Shown: positions 36,403 to 44,862 of the stretch, piece by piece
Position numbering within the stretch: position 1 is the first letter of the stretch
Layout of the letters: every line of letters begins with the position of its first letter
Assembly: GCA_029226085.1 (NCBI GenBank)
Contig: JAQXXN010000045.1
Span: 1 to 44,862 of the forward strand
Origin: Thermoflexaceae bacterium
Lineage (GTDB): Bacteria; Bacillota; Clostridia; Lachnospirales; Lachnospiraceae
Reading direction: 5' to 3'
Length of the DNA: 44,862 nucleotides
Made by a program: the position numbers and the translations under genes
Notes under the pieces: generated by a model
Seen by the model: the letters and a program-made list of their open reading frames with translations, nothing else
What the model was told of the DNA's origin: nothing
Database searches by the model: none

Positions 36403-38321
36403 TGTTTTTTCTTTCTATTTTTCTTTTTAGTATGCCTGTGGGTAAATTCATATACCTTAATTCCATAGGAATCCAGATTTACCAGAATGGAATCTTCAAA
36501 TCCGCTGCACTCTGCCTTTTTGCTTGTAAGTTCCTCCCCGGCGCCTCCTTTTTCGTCCAGAACCAGCTTATACCGGCCTGCATCCGGTACTCCAATCTTA
36601 TAAGTATTTCTTATAACCGGTGTAAAATTCAGAACAAACAACAACGACCTTCTGCCATCTTCCGAGAATCTCATAAAGGAAAACACACTGTTTTCGGAGT
36701 CATTGGCATTACTCCACATGAATCCTTCCGGCTTGTAATCCGTTGTATATAATGCCGGATACTGCCTGTATAAGGAAAACAGCTTACGAACAAACTTCTG
36801 AAGTCCTGCATGCTCCGGCTCTGCTGCCACATGCCAGTCCAGTGCCTTTGCCTCACTCCATTCACTTGGCTGTCCAAATTCCTGTCCCATGAACAATAAT
36901 TTCTTTCCCGGATGACCAATCATATATGTATATGCCAGCTTTAAGTTCTTGAATTTGTCCGGATACTCGCCCGGCATCTTATTCAGCATGGAGCATTTCA
37001 GATGAACTACCTCATCATGGGAAAGTACCAGAATAAACCGTTCACTGTATGCATACATCAGGCTGAATGTCATTTTGTTGTGGTTCCATTTACGAAACAG
37101 CGGATCACACTTCATGTATTCCAGGAAATCATGCATCCAGCCCATGTTCCACTTAAATGTAAAACCAAGGCTGTCATTTTCTCCCACGACACCGCTGACT
37201 GCCGGCCATGCCGTAGATTCCTCTGCAATGGTCACTGCCCTTGGAAAACGTTCATTCATAACCTTGTTCAGATGGCGTAAGAAATCCATTGCCTCCAGAT
37301 TACCGTTACCGCCATACTTATTGGCTACCCACTGCCCGTTCTGCCTTCCGTAATCCAGATACAGCATGGATGCCACTGCATCAACACGCAGACCGTCTAT
37401 GTGATATTTATCCACCCAGAACAACGCATTGGCAATGAGGAAATTCGATACCTCAGTCTTACCGTAATCAAACACCTTCGTACCCCAGTCCGGATGCTCC
37501 CCTTTTCTTGGGTCTGCATATTCATAGACACAGCTTCCGTCAAAATTAGCAAGACCGTGTGCATCACGTGGAAAATGTGCCGGCACCCAGTCCAGGATGA
37601 CACCAATTCCCTGCTTATGCATATAGTCCACAAAATACATAAAATCCTTCGGCGAACCATACCTCGCTGTCGGTGCATAGTATCCGGTTACCTGATATCC
37701 CCAGGAAGCGTCAAACGGATACTCAGAAATACCCATCAGCTCTACATGGGTATATCCCATGTCTTTTACATACTTTGCCAGTTCCGGTGCAATTTCCCGG
37801 TAATTATAGAATCCGTCTTCTGTACCATCATTCTTTTTCTTCCAGGAACCAAGCTGGCATTCATAGATACACATCGGCTCTTTTAAATGGTCTGCTGCCG
37901 TTTCTTTCTGAATCCACTGTCTGTCACCCCATTCATATCCGTCAAGACACACTGTCTTTGATGCATTTCCCGGTCTTAACTCCGATGCATTGGCATATGG
38001 ATCTGCCTTGTACAGTTTCCTCCCATCCTGGGAAATAATTAAATACTTATAAAGCTGTCCTTCTTTTACATCCGGAATAAAAATATCATATATTCCACCG
38101 TCTGAAATCTTATTCATCCGGTACTGCGATTCATTCCAGTTATTAAATTCGCCTATGACATAGACCTCTCTTGCCCTTGGTGCCCACACAGAAAAATAAA
38201 CACCTTCTCTTCCGTCCACGGTGGTAAGATGTGCACCCATTTTATTATAGATTTCATAATGCGTACCCTGTCCGAATAAATACGCATCCAGCTCTGTTAT
38301 AAATACACGATTTTCTGCCAT
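36387..38321 (-). CDS. glgB: 1,4-alpha-glucan branching enzyme
   Basis: YFSVWAPRAREVYVIGEFNNW; GVILDWVPAHFPRDAHGL; HIDGLRVDAVASMLYLDYGR; LVLSHDEVVH; LFMGQEFGQPSEW. Confidence 0.95.
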   Translation of the reverse strand: MAENRVFITELDAYLFGQGTHYEIYNKMGAHLTTVDGREGVYFSVWAPRAREVYVIGEFNNWNESQYRMNKISDGGIYDIFIPDVKEGQLYKYLIISQDGRKLYKADPYANASELRPGNASKTVCLDGYEWGDRQWIQKETAADHLKEPMCIYECQLGSWKKKNDGTEDGFYNYREIAPELAKYVKDMGYTHVELMGISEYPFDASWGYQVTGYYAPTARYGSPKDFMYFVDYMHKQGIGVILDWVPAHFPRDAHGLANFDGSCVYEYADPRKGEHPDWGTKVFDYGKTEVSNFLIANALFWVDKYHIDGLRVDAVASMLYLDYGRQNGQWVANKYGGNGNLEAMDFLRHLNKVMNERFPRAVTIAEESTAWPAVSGVVGENDSLGFTFKWNMGWMHDFLEYMKCDPLFRKWNHNKMTFSLMYAYSERFILVLSHDEVVHLKCSMLNKMPGEYPDKFKNLKLAYTYMIGHPGKKLLFMGQEFGQPSEWSEAKALDWHVAAEPEHAGLQKFVRKLFSLYRQYPALYTTDYKPEGFMWSNANDSENSVFSFMRFSEDGRRSLLFVLNFTPVIRNTYKIGVPDAGRYKLVLDEKGGAGEELTSKKAECSGFEDSILVNLDSYGIKVYEFTHRHTKKKNRKKKHNVNK

Positions 38322-38507
38322 ATAAAACCCCGTTTCCACATGTCCATAAATCTCAAGGACATATTATGAATTATGTAATAATTTTAACATAAATGCCCCC
38401 ATTTTGTCACTAATTTCAGACTAATTTACAATCCAAAATATATTTGACTTTTGTACCCGTTAAAATTACAATGAAACTATATTTATTTACAATTGCGGGA
38501 GTACATT

Positions 38508-39545
38508 ATGGAAGAAAAAAAACGACTTGTTTATTTGGATGCACTAAGGATTATTGCTATTTTATGTGTGATATTCAACCACAGTGGGGCAAATGGATAT
38601 TTTCTTTATACCACAACGGATAATTTAATCATCCAGATTGTCTCTATTCTGATTTCCTCTTTCTGCAAGATTGGAGTACTTTTGTTTTTTATGATATCCG
38701 GTGCCCTTCTTCTTAATAAGGAAGAGTCTTTAAAGGATATCTATTTAAAAAGAGTATTGCGTTATGTCATCATAATTTTATTATTTAGTTTTATCCGCTA
38801 TGTATATCTTGTACAAGACGGTCAGATTACTTTTTACTGGAAAGATTTAATCCGTAAGATTACCACAGGACAGATATATGTTCCATACTGGTTTTTATAT
38901 TCTTATCTTGGTTTTCTTATGTCTCTTCCGCTCTTCCGGAAGCTTGCAAAGGCATTAAGCAATAAGGATTATATTTATCTTTTTATTTTATATGTGATAA
39001 ACGGCGGCGTTCTGGGAATTCTTGCCAGAACTTTTTTGGGACAGATTGTAATATCCCTGCCATTTGTTGCAGATATGCTTGTCTATCCTCTTTTTGGATA
39101 TTTTCTCGCTCACAGGATTCCGAAAGAAAAGGAAACACTTAAAACAGTTATTATTGCCTGTGTGACAGCCTTTATCGGGCTTTGCATCAATGTCTGTGTC
39201 ACGGAATACGACCATTATGCATTTGGAGACTGGTCCGAAAGCGGATTGCTGCCATTTGTTGTTTTCTCAGCTGTTGCTGTATTTTTTGCAGCCAAATACT
39301 TTTTTGAACGGGTCTCTGTTTGTCCAGCCGTAGAAAAAATCATTTGCACACTGGGAAGCTGTTCTTTCGGAGTTTATCTGATAGAAGGCTATGTTAAAGA
39401 CTATTTCGGATTTATCCAGCAGCTTTTAAGAAATATTATGCCAAATACCCTCGCAGCGCTTTTTTATCTGCTTTGCATTTTCCTGATTGGTTCAGCTGTG
39501 ACATTTATTCTGAAGAAAATACCGCTAATCCGGAAATTATTATAA
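38508..39545 (+). CDS. Acyltransferase 3 family membrane protein
   Basis: RLVYLDALRIIAILCVIFNHSG; polytopic; LGSCSFGVYLIEGYV. SD GGGAG before ATG at 38508. Confidence 0.88.
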   Translation: MEEKKRLVYLDALRIIAILCVIFNHSGANGYFLYTTTDNLIIQIVSILISSFCKIGVLLFFMISGALLLNKEESLKDIYLKRVLRYVIIILLFSFIRYVYLVQDGQITFYWKDLIRKITTGQIYVPYWFLYSYLGFLMSLPLFRKLAKALSNKDYIYLFILYVINGGVLGILARTFLGQIVISLPFVADMLVYPLFGYFLAHRIPKEKETLKTVIIACVTAFIGLCINVCVTEYDHYAFGDWSESGLLPFVVFSAVAVFFAAKYFFERVSVCPAVEKIICTLGSCSFGVYLIEGYVKDYFGFIQQLLRNIMPNTLAALFYLLCIFLIGSAVTFILKKIPLIRKLL

Positions 39546-39599
39546 AATTAAATGAATTTTATTTATAAATAAACATATAATTTACTTGGAGGTTCTATC

Positions 39600-40562
39600 A
39601 TGCTTTATAACATCTTTTATCCGAATTACATAAAAGAATATACATTTACAAGCATTATTTTTGCTTTTGTCATTACCTGTGCAGCCATTACCCTGTGCAA
39701 AGAAGCACTTCCAAAAGACGGTGGACGAGCATTTGCAGTAAACGGAAAGCTTTCCGCAGGAAAACCGCGTGGTGCCGGTATTATCTTTACTCTTACCTTT
39801 GTTCTTTCTGCGGTACTTTTTATTCCCTTAAACGGGGAACTGACAATCTATCTGATTCTTACCCTGGCTGCCATGTTAAGCGGTTTCTTTGATGACAGCG
39901 CACAGACTCCATGGGGGGAACTGAAAAAGGGAATCATTGATCTTGTGATTGCCATAATGGCAGCTGTTACTTATCTTAATTTTAACACCAATACCATCAG
40001 CCTTCCGTTTATCTCTTACGAGCTGACCATTCCTCCGCTCTTATTTGGATTTTTAATTGTTGTACTGGTATGGGCAAGTATTAACGTAACTAACTGTACG
40101 GATGGTGTTGACGGCCTTTGCGGAACGCTTTCCTGCATTACCCTTGCCACCATCTTCGGATTATATTCTTATTATGACAGTGAACCTTTCATGCGTCACA
40201 TGATTTTGCTTCTGATTGTGACGATTCTCGGATATCTGTGGTTTAATGCTTCACCAAGCAAGCTTTTAATGGGGGATGCAGGCTCCCGCGCCATTGGTTT
40301 GTTTATTGCACTGGCTGTATTAAAGACAGGAAGTCCGCTTTTTTACATTCCGGCTGCCATAATGCTGATTATTGACGGAGGACTGGGACTACTGAAAGTT
40401 TCTCTTTTAAGATTTTTGAAGATTCGCATTCTTACCAACATCAGAACACCAATTCATGACCATGTCCGCAAGAATAAGGGATGGTCCGATACCCAGGTCG
40501 TTCTGCGTTTTGCAATTATCCAGACCGTTATTTCCGCAAGCATATTATATGCCCTTCATTAA
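39600..40562 (+). CDS. mraY: MraY-family phospho-N-acetylmuramoyl-pentapeptide transferase (variant)
   Basis: DDSAQTPWGELKKGI, INVTNCTDGVDGLCGT, KLLMGDAGSRAIG, TPIHDHVRKNKGWSDTQVVLRF. Confidence 0.8.
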   Translation: MLYNIFYPNYIKEYTFTSIIFAFVITCAAITLCKEALPKDGGRAFAVNGKLSAGKPRGAGIIFTLTFVLSAVLFIPLNGELTIYLILTLAAMLSGFFDDSAQTPWGELKKGIIDLVIAIMAAVTYLNFNTNTISLPFISYELTIPPLLFGFLIVVLVWASINVTNCTDGVDGLCGTLSCITLATIFGLYSYYDSEPFMRHMILLLIVTILGYLWFNASPSKLLMGDAGSRAIGLFIALAVLKTGSPLFYIPAAIMLIIDGGLGLLKVSLLRFLKIRILTNIRTPIHDHVRKNKGWSDTQVVLRFAIIQTVISASILYALH

Positions 40563-40625
40563 TGGCAGTTTAATACTTTTCTGATGTCTTCTATTGTCTG
40601 TTACGAATATTTTTTCATGATACGG

Positions 40626-40660
40626 GGATATTGATATTATATTATATTTTATCAATATCC
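40626..40660 (+). promoter_or_regulatory. Perfect 11-bp inverted repeat abutting the rubrerythrin SD (operator or mRNA hairpin)
   Basis: GGATATTGATA - TTATATTATATTT - TATCAATATCC followed directly by GGAGG. Confidence 0.6.
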
Positions 40661-40671
40661 GGAGGAATATC

Positions 40672-41280
40672 ATGGTTGATTTTAAAAACAGTGAAACAAA
40701 AGATAATCTGATGAGAGCCTTTGCCGGTGAAAGCCAGGCACGAAACCGTTATACATTTGCTGCTGATCTGGCAGAAAAGCAGAATCATTATGCGGTTTCC
40801 CAGGTTTTCCTGTATACGGCAGGTCAGGAGAAGGAACATGCGGAAATCTTCTACAATCATTTAAAAGAGCTTTCCGGCGAAACCATTTTTATAGACGGGG
40901 GCTATCCCGTGGATTTGTCGGAAGATTTATCGTCACTTCTTAAGATGGCACAGCACAATGAATATGAAGAACATGATGACGTATATAGAAAATTCGGTGA
41001 CAAAGCATTGGAAGAAGGGTTTCTTCAGGTTGCACATTCGTTCCGTTCCATCGCCGAGATTGAAAAATACCATGGTGACCGTTTCGGAAAGTTTGCACAA
41101 TATCTTGACGAAAATAAATTATATATATCGGATATTAAAACAGGCTGGATTTGCTTAAACTGCGGATTTATCATTGAAGGCTTTAAGGCCCCGGAAAAAT
41201 GTCCTGTCTGCCAGCATGACAAGGGCTATTTTATCCGTCTTGAGCTTTCTCCGTTTGCCGCAGACAGCCTTCGTTCCTGA
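40672..41280 (+). CDS. Rubrerythrin
   Basis: FAGESQARNRYTFAAD, GQEKEHAEIFYNHL, EIEKYHGDRF diiron ligands; C-terminal CLNCGFIIEGFKAPEKCPVCQH rubredoxin-like site. Confidence 0.95.
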   Translation: MVDFKNSETKDNLMRAFAGESQARNRYTFAADLAEKQNHYAVSQVFLYTAGQEKEHAEIFYNHLKELSGETIFIDGGYPVDLSEDLSSLLKMAQHNEYEEHDDVYRKFGDKALEEGFLQVAHSFRSIAEIEKYHGDRFGKFAQYLDENKLYISDIKTGWICLNCGFIIEGFKAPEKCPVCQHDKGYFIRLELSPFAADSLRS

Positions 41281-41297
41281 TACAGCTTTTGCATAAA

Positions 41298-41350
41298 GTA
41301 AAAAAGACATCCGGTCATAAAAATAGTCATGACCGAATGTCTTTTTTATT
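41298..41350. terminator. Bidirectional terminator between rubrerythrin and queT
   Basis: AAAAAGACATCCGGTCAT...ATGACCGAATGTCTTTTTTA. Confidence 0.8.
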
Positions 41351-41375
41351 TTCTTAAACCATATCATACTATCGG

Positions 41376-41870
41376 TTAGTTCCCGAAAATCTTATCTTTA
41401 TATTTTTCCAGAACAAATAATAACATCATTCCTAAAACACCGCAGACAATAACTTCTCCGATTCCTACGGTAAGCATCATGTAAGGAACAGCTTCTTCAG
41501 CTCCGTATCCATACTTTAATACGAACGGAACGATTAGGGTATTGGCAATTATCGGCGGAAGCGGTGCCAGCCATTTTGCCTTAATTTTGGAACACAGGTA
41601 TGTTCCCACGGCGCCAAGCAGTGTAGCGATACTTCCAAAGATAATATCCACCAGAATGGCCCCTCCCAGAAAATTGGCAAGGAAGCATCCGATAAATAAT
41701 CCCGGAATGGCTGCCAGAGTAAAAAACGGCAGTATCGTCAGTGCTTCTGCAACACGGAACTGGATTGGTCCAAAGCTCCAGTAATCAAAAATAATTACCA
41801 GAACCACGTAGATGGCAGCAATCATGGCTGCCTGCAGCATGTAAGTTACTTTTTTGTTTCGCATATTCAA
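41376..41870 (-). CDS. queT: QueT-family ECF transporter S component (queuosine precursor)
   Basis: AAMIAAIYVVLVIIFDYWSFGPIQFRVAEALTILPFF...GLFIGCFLANFLGGAILVDIIFGSIATLLGA; preQ1-I-like leader upstream. Confidence 0.9.
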   Translation of the reverse strand: MNMRNKKVTYMLQAAMIAAIYVVLVIIFDYWSFGPIQFRVAEALTILPFFTLAAIPGLFIGCFLANFLGGAILVDIIFGSIATLLGAVGTYLCSKIKAKWLAPLPPIIANTLIVPFVLKYGYGAEEAVPYMMLTVGIGEVIVCGVLGMMLLFVLEKYKDKIFGN

Positions 41871-41876
41871 TTACTC

Positions 41877-41916
41877 CTTAGTTTTATTTTACGTCAGGAT
41901 GGTTTCGAACTGACGA
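41877..41916 (-). ncRNA. PreQ1-I riboswitch candidate in the queT leader
   Basis: Minus strand CGTCAG-TTCGAAACCATC-CTGACG-TAAAATAAAACTAAGGAG: short hairpin, A-rich tail with AAAACTA and SD, preQ1-I architecture. Confidence 0.65.
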
Positions 41917-41924
41917 TTAATAAC

Positions 41925-41957
41925 TTACCATAAGCTCTCTGGAAACGCAATACCCAT
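41925..41957 (-). CDS. Possible 10-aa leader peptide
   Basis: GAAAGGAATAATAAA-ATG GGT ATT GCG TTT CCA GAG AGC TTA TGG TAA (MGIAFPESLW), SD-like AAGGA 8 nt upstream. Confidence 0.3.
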   Translation of the reverse strand: MGIAFPESLW

Positions 41958-41994
41958 TTTATTATTCCTTTCTTATCCTTTTCGATTTTCCTGA

Positions 41995-42399
41995 TTAATT
42001 TACTTCTGAATCATCCATATCAGAATCATCTCCGTCATCACTATGATCATGTCCAAAGTCTTCTTTGCTGATAACACGTTTTGCCATTCTTTCCTTCTCG
42101 ATAGCTTCCGAAAGCAGCTCTTTGACTTCTTTGGAATTCTTTATGTTCAGTATCTTAAAATCCCCCAGTGTCTTATCGGCTGAACAGCAGGAAATCGTTC
42201 CAAGACCAAATATTCTCTGTCCAAATGTTCGTGTCAGTGATACATCGGTTACCCGGTACAGACGAACCTCATCTTCCCTTACATTAAAAATGCCCTTTTC
42301 AATGAAAAAACGGTCCTTTGTCAGACTGTACTTTGTAAATGACCATGGAAGGCCAAATATTGTCCTCTTTCTGTCTTTCCAGATAATTTCCCTTTCCAT
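41995..42399 (-). CDS. Bacterial PH-domain (bPH2/YdbT-like) protein with Asp-rich tail
   Basis: FTKYSLTKDRFFIEKGIFNVREDEVRLYRVTDVSLTRTFGQRIFGLGTI; C-terminal HDHSDDGDDSDMDDSEVN. Confidence 0.8.
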   Translation of the reverse strand: MEREIIWKDRKRTIFGLPWSFTKYSLTKDRFFIEKGIFNVREDEVRLYRVTDVSLTRTFGQRIFGLGTISCCSADKTLGDFKILNIKNSKEVKELLSEAIEKERMAKRVISKEDFGHDHSDDGDDSDMDDSEVN

Positions 42400-42413
42400 G
42401 TGGTATACCTCCT

Positions 42414-43247
42414 TTAGTTTTCATACAATTCTTTCAGTAAAAAGATTTCTTTTGCATAACCATCCAGTTCATTGGGTGTTTCCAGAAAAAACGGAAGCTC
42501 CCTAAGCTTTGGATGATTGATGATTCGTTTCATCGCTTCAATTCCGATACTTCCCTCGCCAATCTTTTCATGCCGGTCCTTATGACTTTCAAACGGATTC
42601 TTGGAATCATTTAAATGAATTGCCTTAAGACGTTTAAACCCAATGACCCGGTCAAACTCCTCCAGCACACCGTCCAGATTCCCAACGATATCATATCCTG
42701 CATCATATACATGACAGGTATCAAGGCATACACCAAGGTGTTCCTTCAATTCTACTCCGTCAATAATACTTCTTAATTCTTCAAAGGTTCTTCCGATTTC
42801 CGAACCCTTTCCTGCCATGGTTTCCAAAAGCACTGTTGTGGTCTGCTCTGGCTTCATGACCTCATTTAACATGGTAACTATATGCTGTATACCGGTTTCT
42901 ACACCCTGTCCCACATGGCTTCCCGGATGAAAATTATAAAAATTCCCCGGGGTATACTCCATCCTTAATAAATCATCTGCCATTGTCTCCCTTGCAAATT
43001 CCCTTGTTCTTTCATCCGCAGATGCCGCATTTAATGTGTATGGCGCATGTGCAAGAATAATGTCTATGCCGTTATTTTTACACAAGTCCTTGAATTTTGC
43101 AATATCGGATTCATCAATGGCCTTGGCACTTCCTCCCCTTGGATTTCTTGTAAAAAACTGAAAAGTGTTGCCTCCCAGGGATAAGATTTCCTCTGCCATG
43201 TGCGCATAACCCTTGGATGTTGATAAATGACAGCCGATTGTAAACAT
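42414..43247 (-). CDS. nfo: Deoxyribonuclease IV (AP endonuclease)
   Basis: [72 protein letters not shown]. Confidence 0.95.
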   Translation of the reverse strand: MFTIGCHLSTSKGYAHMAEEILSLGGNTFQFFTRNPRGGSAKAIDESDIAKFKDLCKNNGIDIILAHAPYTLNAASADERTREFARETMADDLLRMEYTPGNFYNFHPGSHVGQGVETGIQHIVTMLNEVMKPEQTTTVLLETMAGKGSEIGRTFEELRSIIDGVELKEHLGVCLDTCHVYDAGYDIVGNLDGVLEEFDRVIGFKRLKAIHLNDSKNPFESHKDRHEKIGEGSIGIEAMKRIINHPKLRELPFFLETPNELDGYAKEIFLLKELYEN

Positions 43248-43320
43248 GTGTCCTTTTTCCTTTCTTATTTATTTCTAATGATTTCTGAGTCCACCTCAAT
43301 TTCCACAATAATCCAATCCC

Positions 43321-44178
43321 TCATTCCCCAATCAGTTCCTGATAAATATCCCGCTTAGACACTCCTCTGTCCTTTGCCGCCATTTTCATTGCCTCTTTTT
43401 TATCCATTCCCTGATTAACATACATTTCCACATGCTCTTTCACGGACATGGAAAGAAACTCTTCCTGCTTCTCTTTTTCAATCTCCGCAATCTTCTTTCC
43501 CGCCACCACAAGGACATACTCTCCCCGTGGTTCATTGACTTCATAGTAACGGACAGCCTCTTCAATCGTGGTAAGAAATGCATTCTCATATGTTTTGGTA
43601 AGCTCCTTGCAGACGGTAATTTCCCGTTCACCGCCCAGATACTCCCTAAGCTCTTCCAGTGTCTTTAACAGATGATGCGGTGCCTCATAAAGAATAATGG
43701 TTCTGGTTTCATTTACCAGTTCTTCCAAAATTCGCTTTCTCTCTTTCTTATCCGCCGGAAGAAATGCCTCGAATGAAAATCTTCTGGTTTCCCTTCCCGA
43801 CATGGTAAGTGCCGTAATACATGCTGCCGGACCCGGAAGGGACGTAACCTTAATTCCTGCTGCCAGGCACTGCCTTACCAGTTCCTCACCCGGATCCGAA
43901 ATTCCCGGTGTTCCCGCATCCGTAATAACCGCCACATTCATTCCCGAAAGAATCTTCTCTACAAGATACCTTGCCTTATCAACCTTATTAAACTCATGGT
44001 AACTGGTCATCGGTGTCTTAATGTCAAAATGATTCAAAAGCTTTATACTATGCCTTGTATCCTCCGCCGCAATTAAATCCACCGATTTCAGCGTATTTAA
44101 CACCCGGAATGTAATATCCTCCAGATTCCCGATGGGAGTAGCACACAGATATAATTTCCCACACAGCTTCTCTTCCAT
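43321..44178 (-). CDS. rsmI: 16S rRNA (cytidine(1402)-2'-O)-methyltransferase
   Basis: LYLCATPIGNLEDITFRVLNTL, IAAEDTRHSIKLLNHF, VITDAGTPGISDPGEELVRQ, SLPGPAACITALTMSG. Confidence 0.95.
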   Translation of the reverse strand: MEEKLCGKLYLCATPIGNLEDITFRVLNTLKSVDLIAAEDTRHSIKLLNHFDIKTPMTSYHEFNKVDKARYLVEKILSGMNVAVITDAGTPGISDPGEELVRQCLAAGIKVTSLPGPAACITALTMSGRETRRFSFEAFLPADKKERKRILEELVNETRTIILYEAPHHLLKTLEELREYLGGEREITVCKELTKTYENAFLTTIEEAVRYYEVNEPRGEYVLVVAGKKIAEIEKEKQEEFLSMSVKEHVEMYVNQGMDKKEAMKMAAKDRGVSKRDIYQELIGE

Positions 44179-44187
44179 ATAATACCT

Positions 44188-44862
44188 CTATTCTTTATAA
44201 TGAATATCCCACAATTCCTGTGTATAAACCCCCGGCTCCTTATATACGACCAGCGGACTTTCTATCTTAACCATGGACTTTGCCCCCTTAATTGCATCAA
44301 TCAGCACCATGTTGGCTTCCTTGTCCGCAAATGGATGCACAAACCGTACCCTCTTGGGCTCCAGCTTATATTCCGTCAGCTTGTCAAAGATTTCCACCAG
44401 CCGGTGTGGCCTGTGAATCATGTAAAAATGCCCATTGACCTTTAAAAGTCTTGCCGCCTCCCGTACCACATCATCCAGGCTGCACAAAATCTCATGGCGT
44501 GCAATGGCTTTATGGCTGTCCGGATTGGTCAGTCCGTGGTTTTCATTCATATATGGCGGATTGGATGTTACCACATCATACCTGCCTGCTCCAAAAATTT
44601 TTGAAGCCTCCTTAATGTCCCCCTGTACAATCTCAACCTTTCCTTCCAGTCCGTTCATGCAGACACTTCTTTTAGCCATCTCCACATTGATATCCTGTAT
44701 CTCCAGTCCGTAATAATGCGCACCGCCATATCTTGCCTCCATGAGCATAGGAATAATGCCATTGCCCGTTCCCAGGTCAATGGCACTGTCTGTCTTTCCC
44801 ATCTTGGCAAATGCTGACAAAAGTACCGCATCAATGCCAAAACAGAAAATTTTTGTATTCTG
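44188..44862 (-). CDS. tRNA1(Val) (adenine(37)-N6)-methyltransferase-like, 5' end outside window
   Basis: Frame stays open to the window edge (QNTKIFCFGIDAVLLSAFAKMGKTDSAIDLGTGNGIIPMLM); VVTSNPPYMNENHG catalytic motif. Confidence 0.88.
   Translation of the reverse strand, partial: QNTKIFCFGIDAVLLSAFAKMGKTDSAIDLGTGNGIIPMLMEARYGGAHYYGLEIQDINVEMAKRSVCMNGLEGKVEIVQGDIKEASKIFGAGRYDVVTSNPPYMNENHGLTNPDSHKAIARHEILCSLDDVVREAARLLKVNGHFYMIHRPHRLVEIFDKLTEYKLEPKRVRFVHPFADKEANMVLIDAIKGAKSMVKIESPLVVYKEPGVYTQELWDIHYKE

Noticed and set aside
1-44862. tRNA, rRNA, CRISPR arrays, transposases, integrases, phage genes, toxin-antitoxin or defence genes
   Set aside because: None recognised by eye on either strand; intergenic gaps are short and accounted for by promoters, hairpins or leaders.

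Overview
The window is about 45 kb of low-GC chromosomal DNA from an anaerobic Firmicute. The gene content (flagellin, SpmA/SpmB, PL9-type pectate lyase, NiaR, DapL, rubrerythrin) suggests a motile Lachnospiraceae-like organism; that taxonomic call is inference. Most genes lie on the minus strand. Recognisable blocks: MBOAT acyltransferase plus the start of a partner gene; dapL; secreted, membrane-anchored pectate-lyase-like protein; pstSCAB-phoU with ppk and a small alarmone synthetase; hisJ-like PHP phosphatase and mgtC-like gene; spmA and spmB split by three tandem GT39-like membrane glycosyltransferases; a hendecad coiled-coil protein; a lone PTS-EIIC-like transporter beside niaR; hydroxyacid dehydrogenase, pgi, mtnN, TSCPD protein and murG; fliS-flagellin-1022-aa protein-glgB; acyltransferase-3, mraY-like and rubrerythrin; queT with a preQ1-I-like leader; nfo, rsmI and trmN6. 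No rRNA, tRNA, CRISPR array or transposase was seen. Best leads: (1) the GT39 triplet between spmA and spmB, with its own sigma-A promoter and a terminator abutting spmB; (2) a 1022-aa protein with a sigma-D-type flagellar promoter matching the flagellin promoter and a FliK-like C-terminus; (3) a stand-alone EIIC-like transporter beside niaR with two perfect tandem 12-bp putative operators (candidate niacin-class transporter); (4) a probable ATT start codon in the MBOAT gene. No searches were run; family names come from motif recognition.
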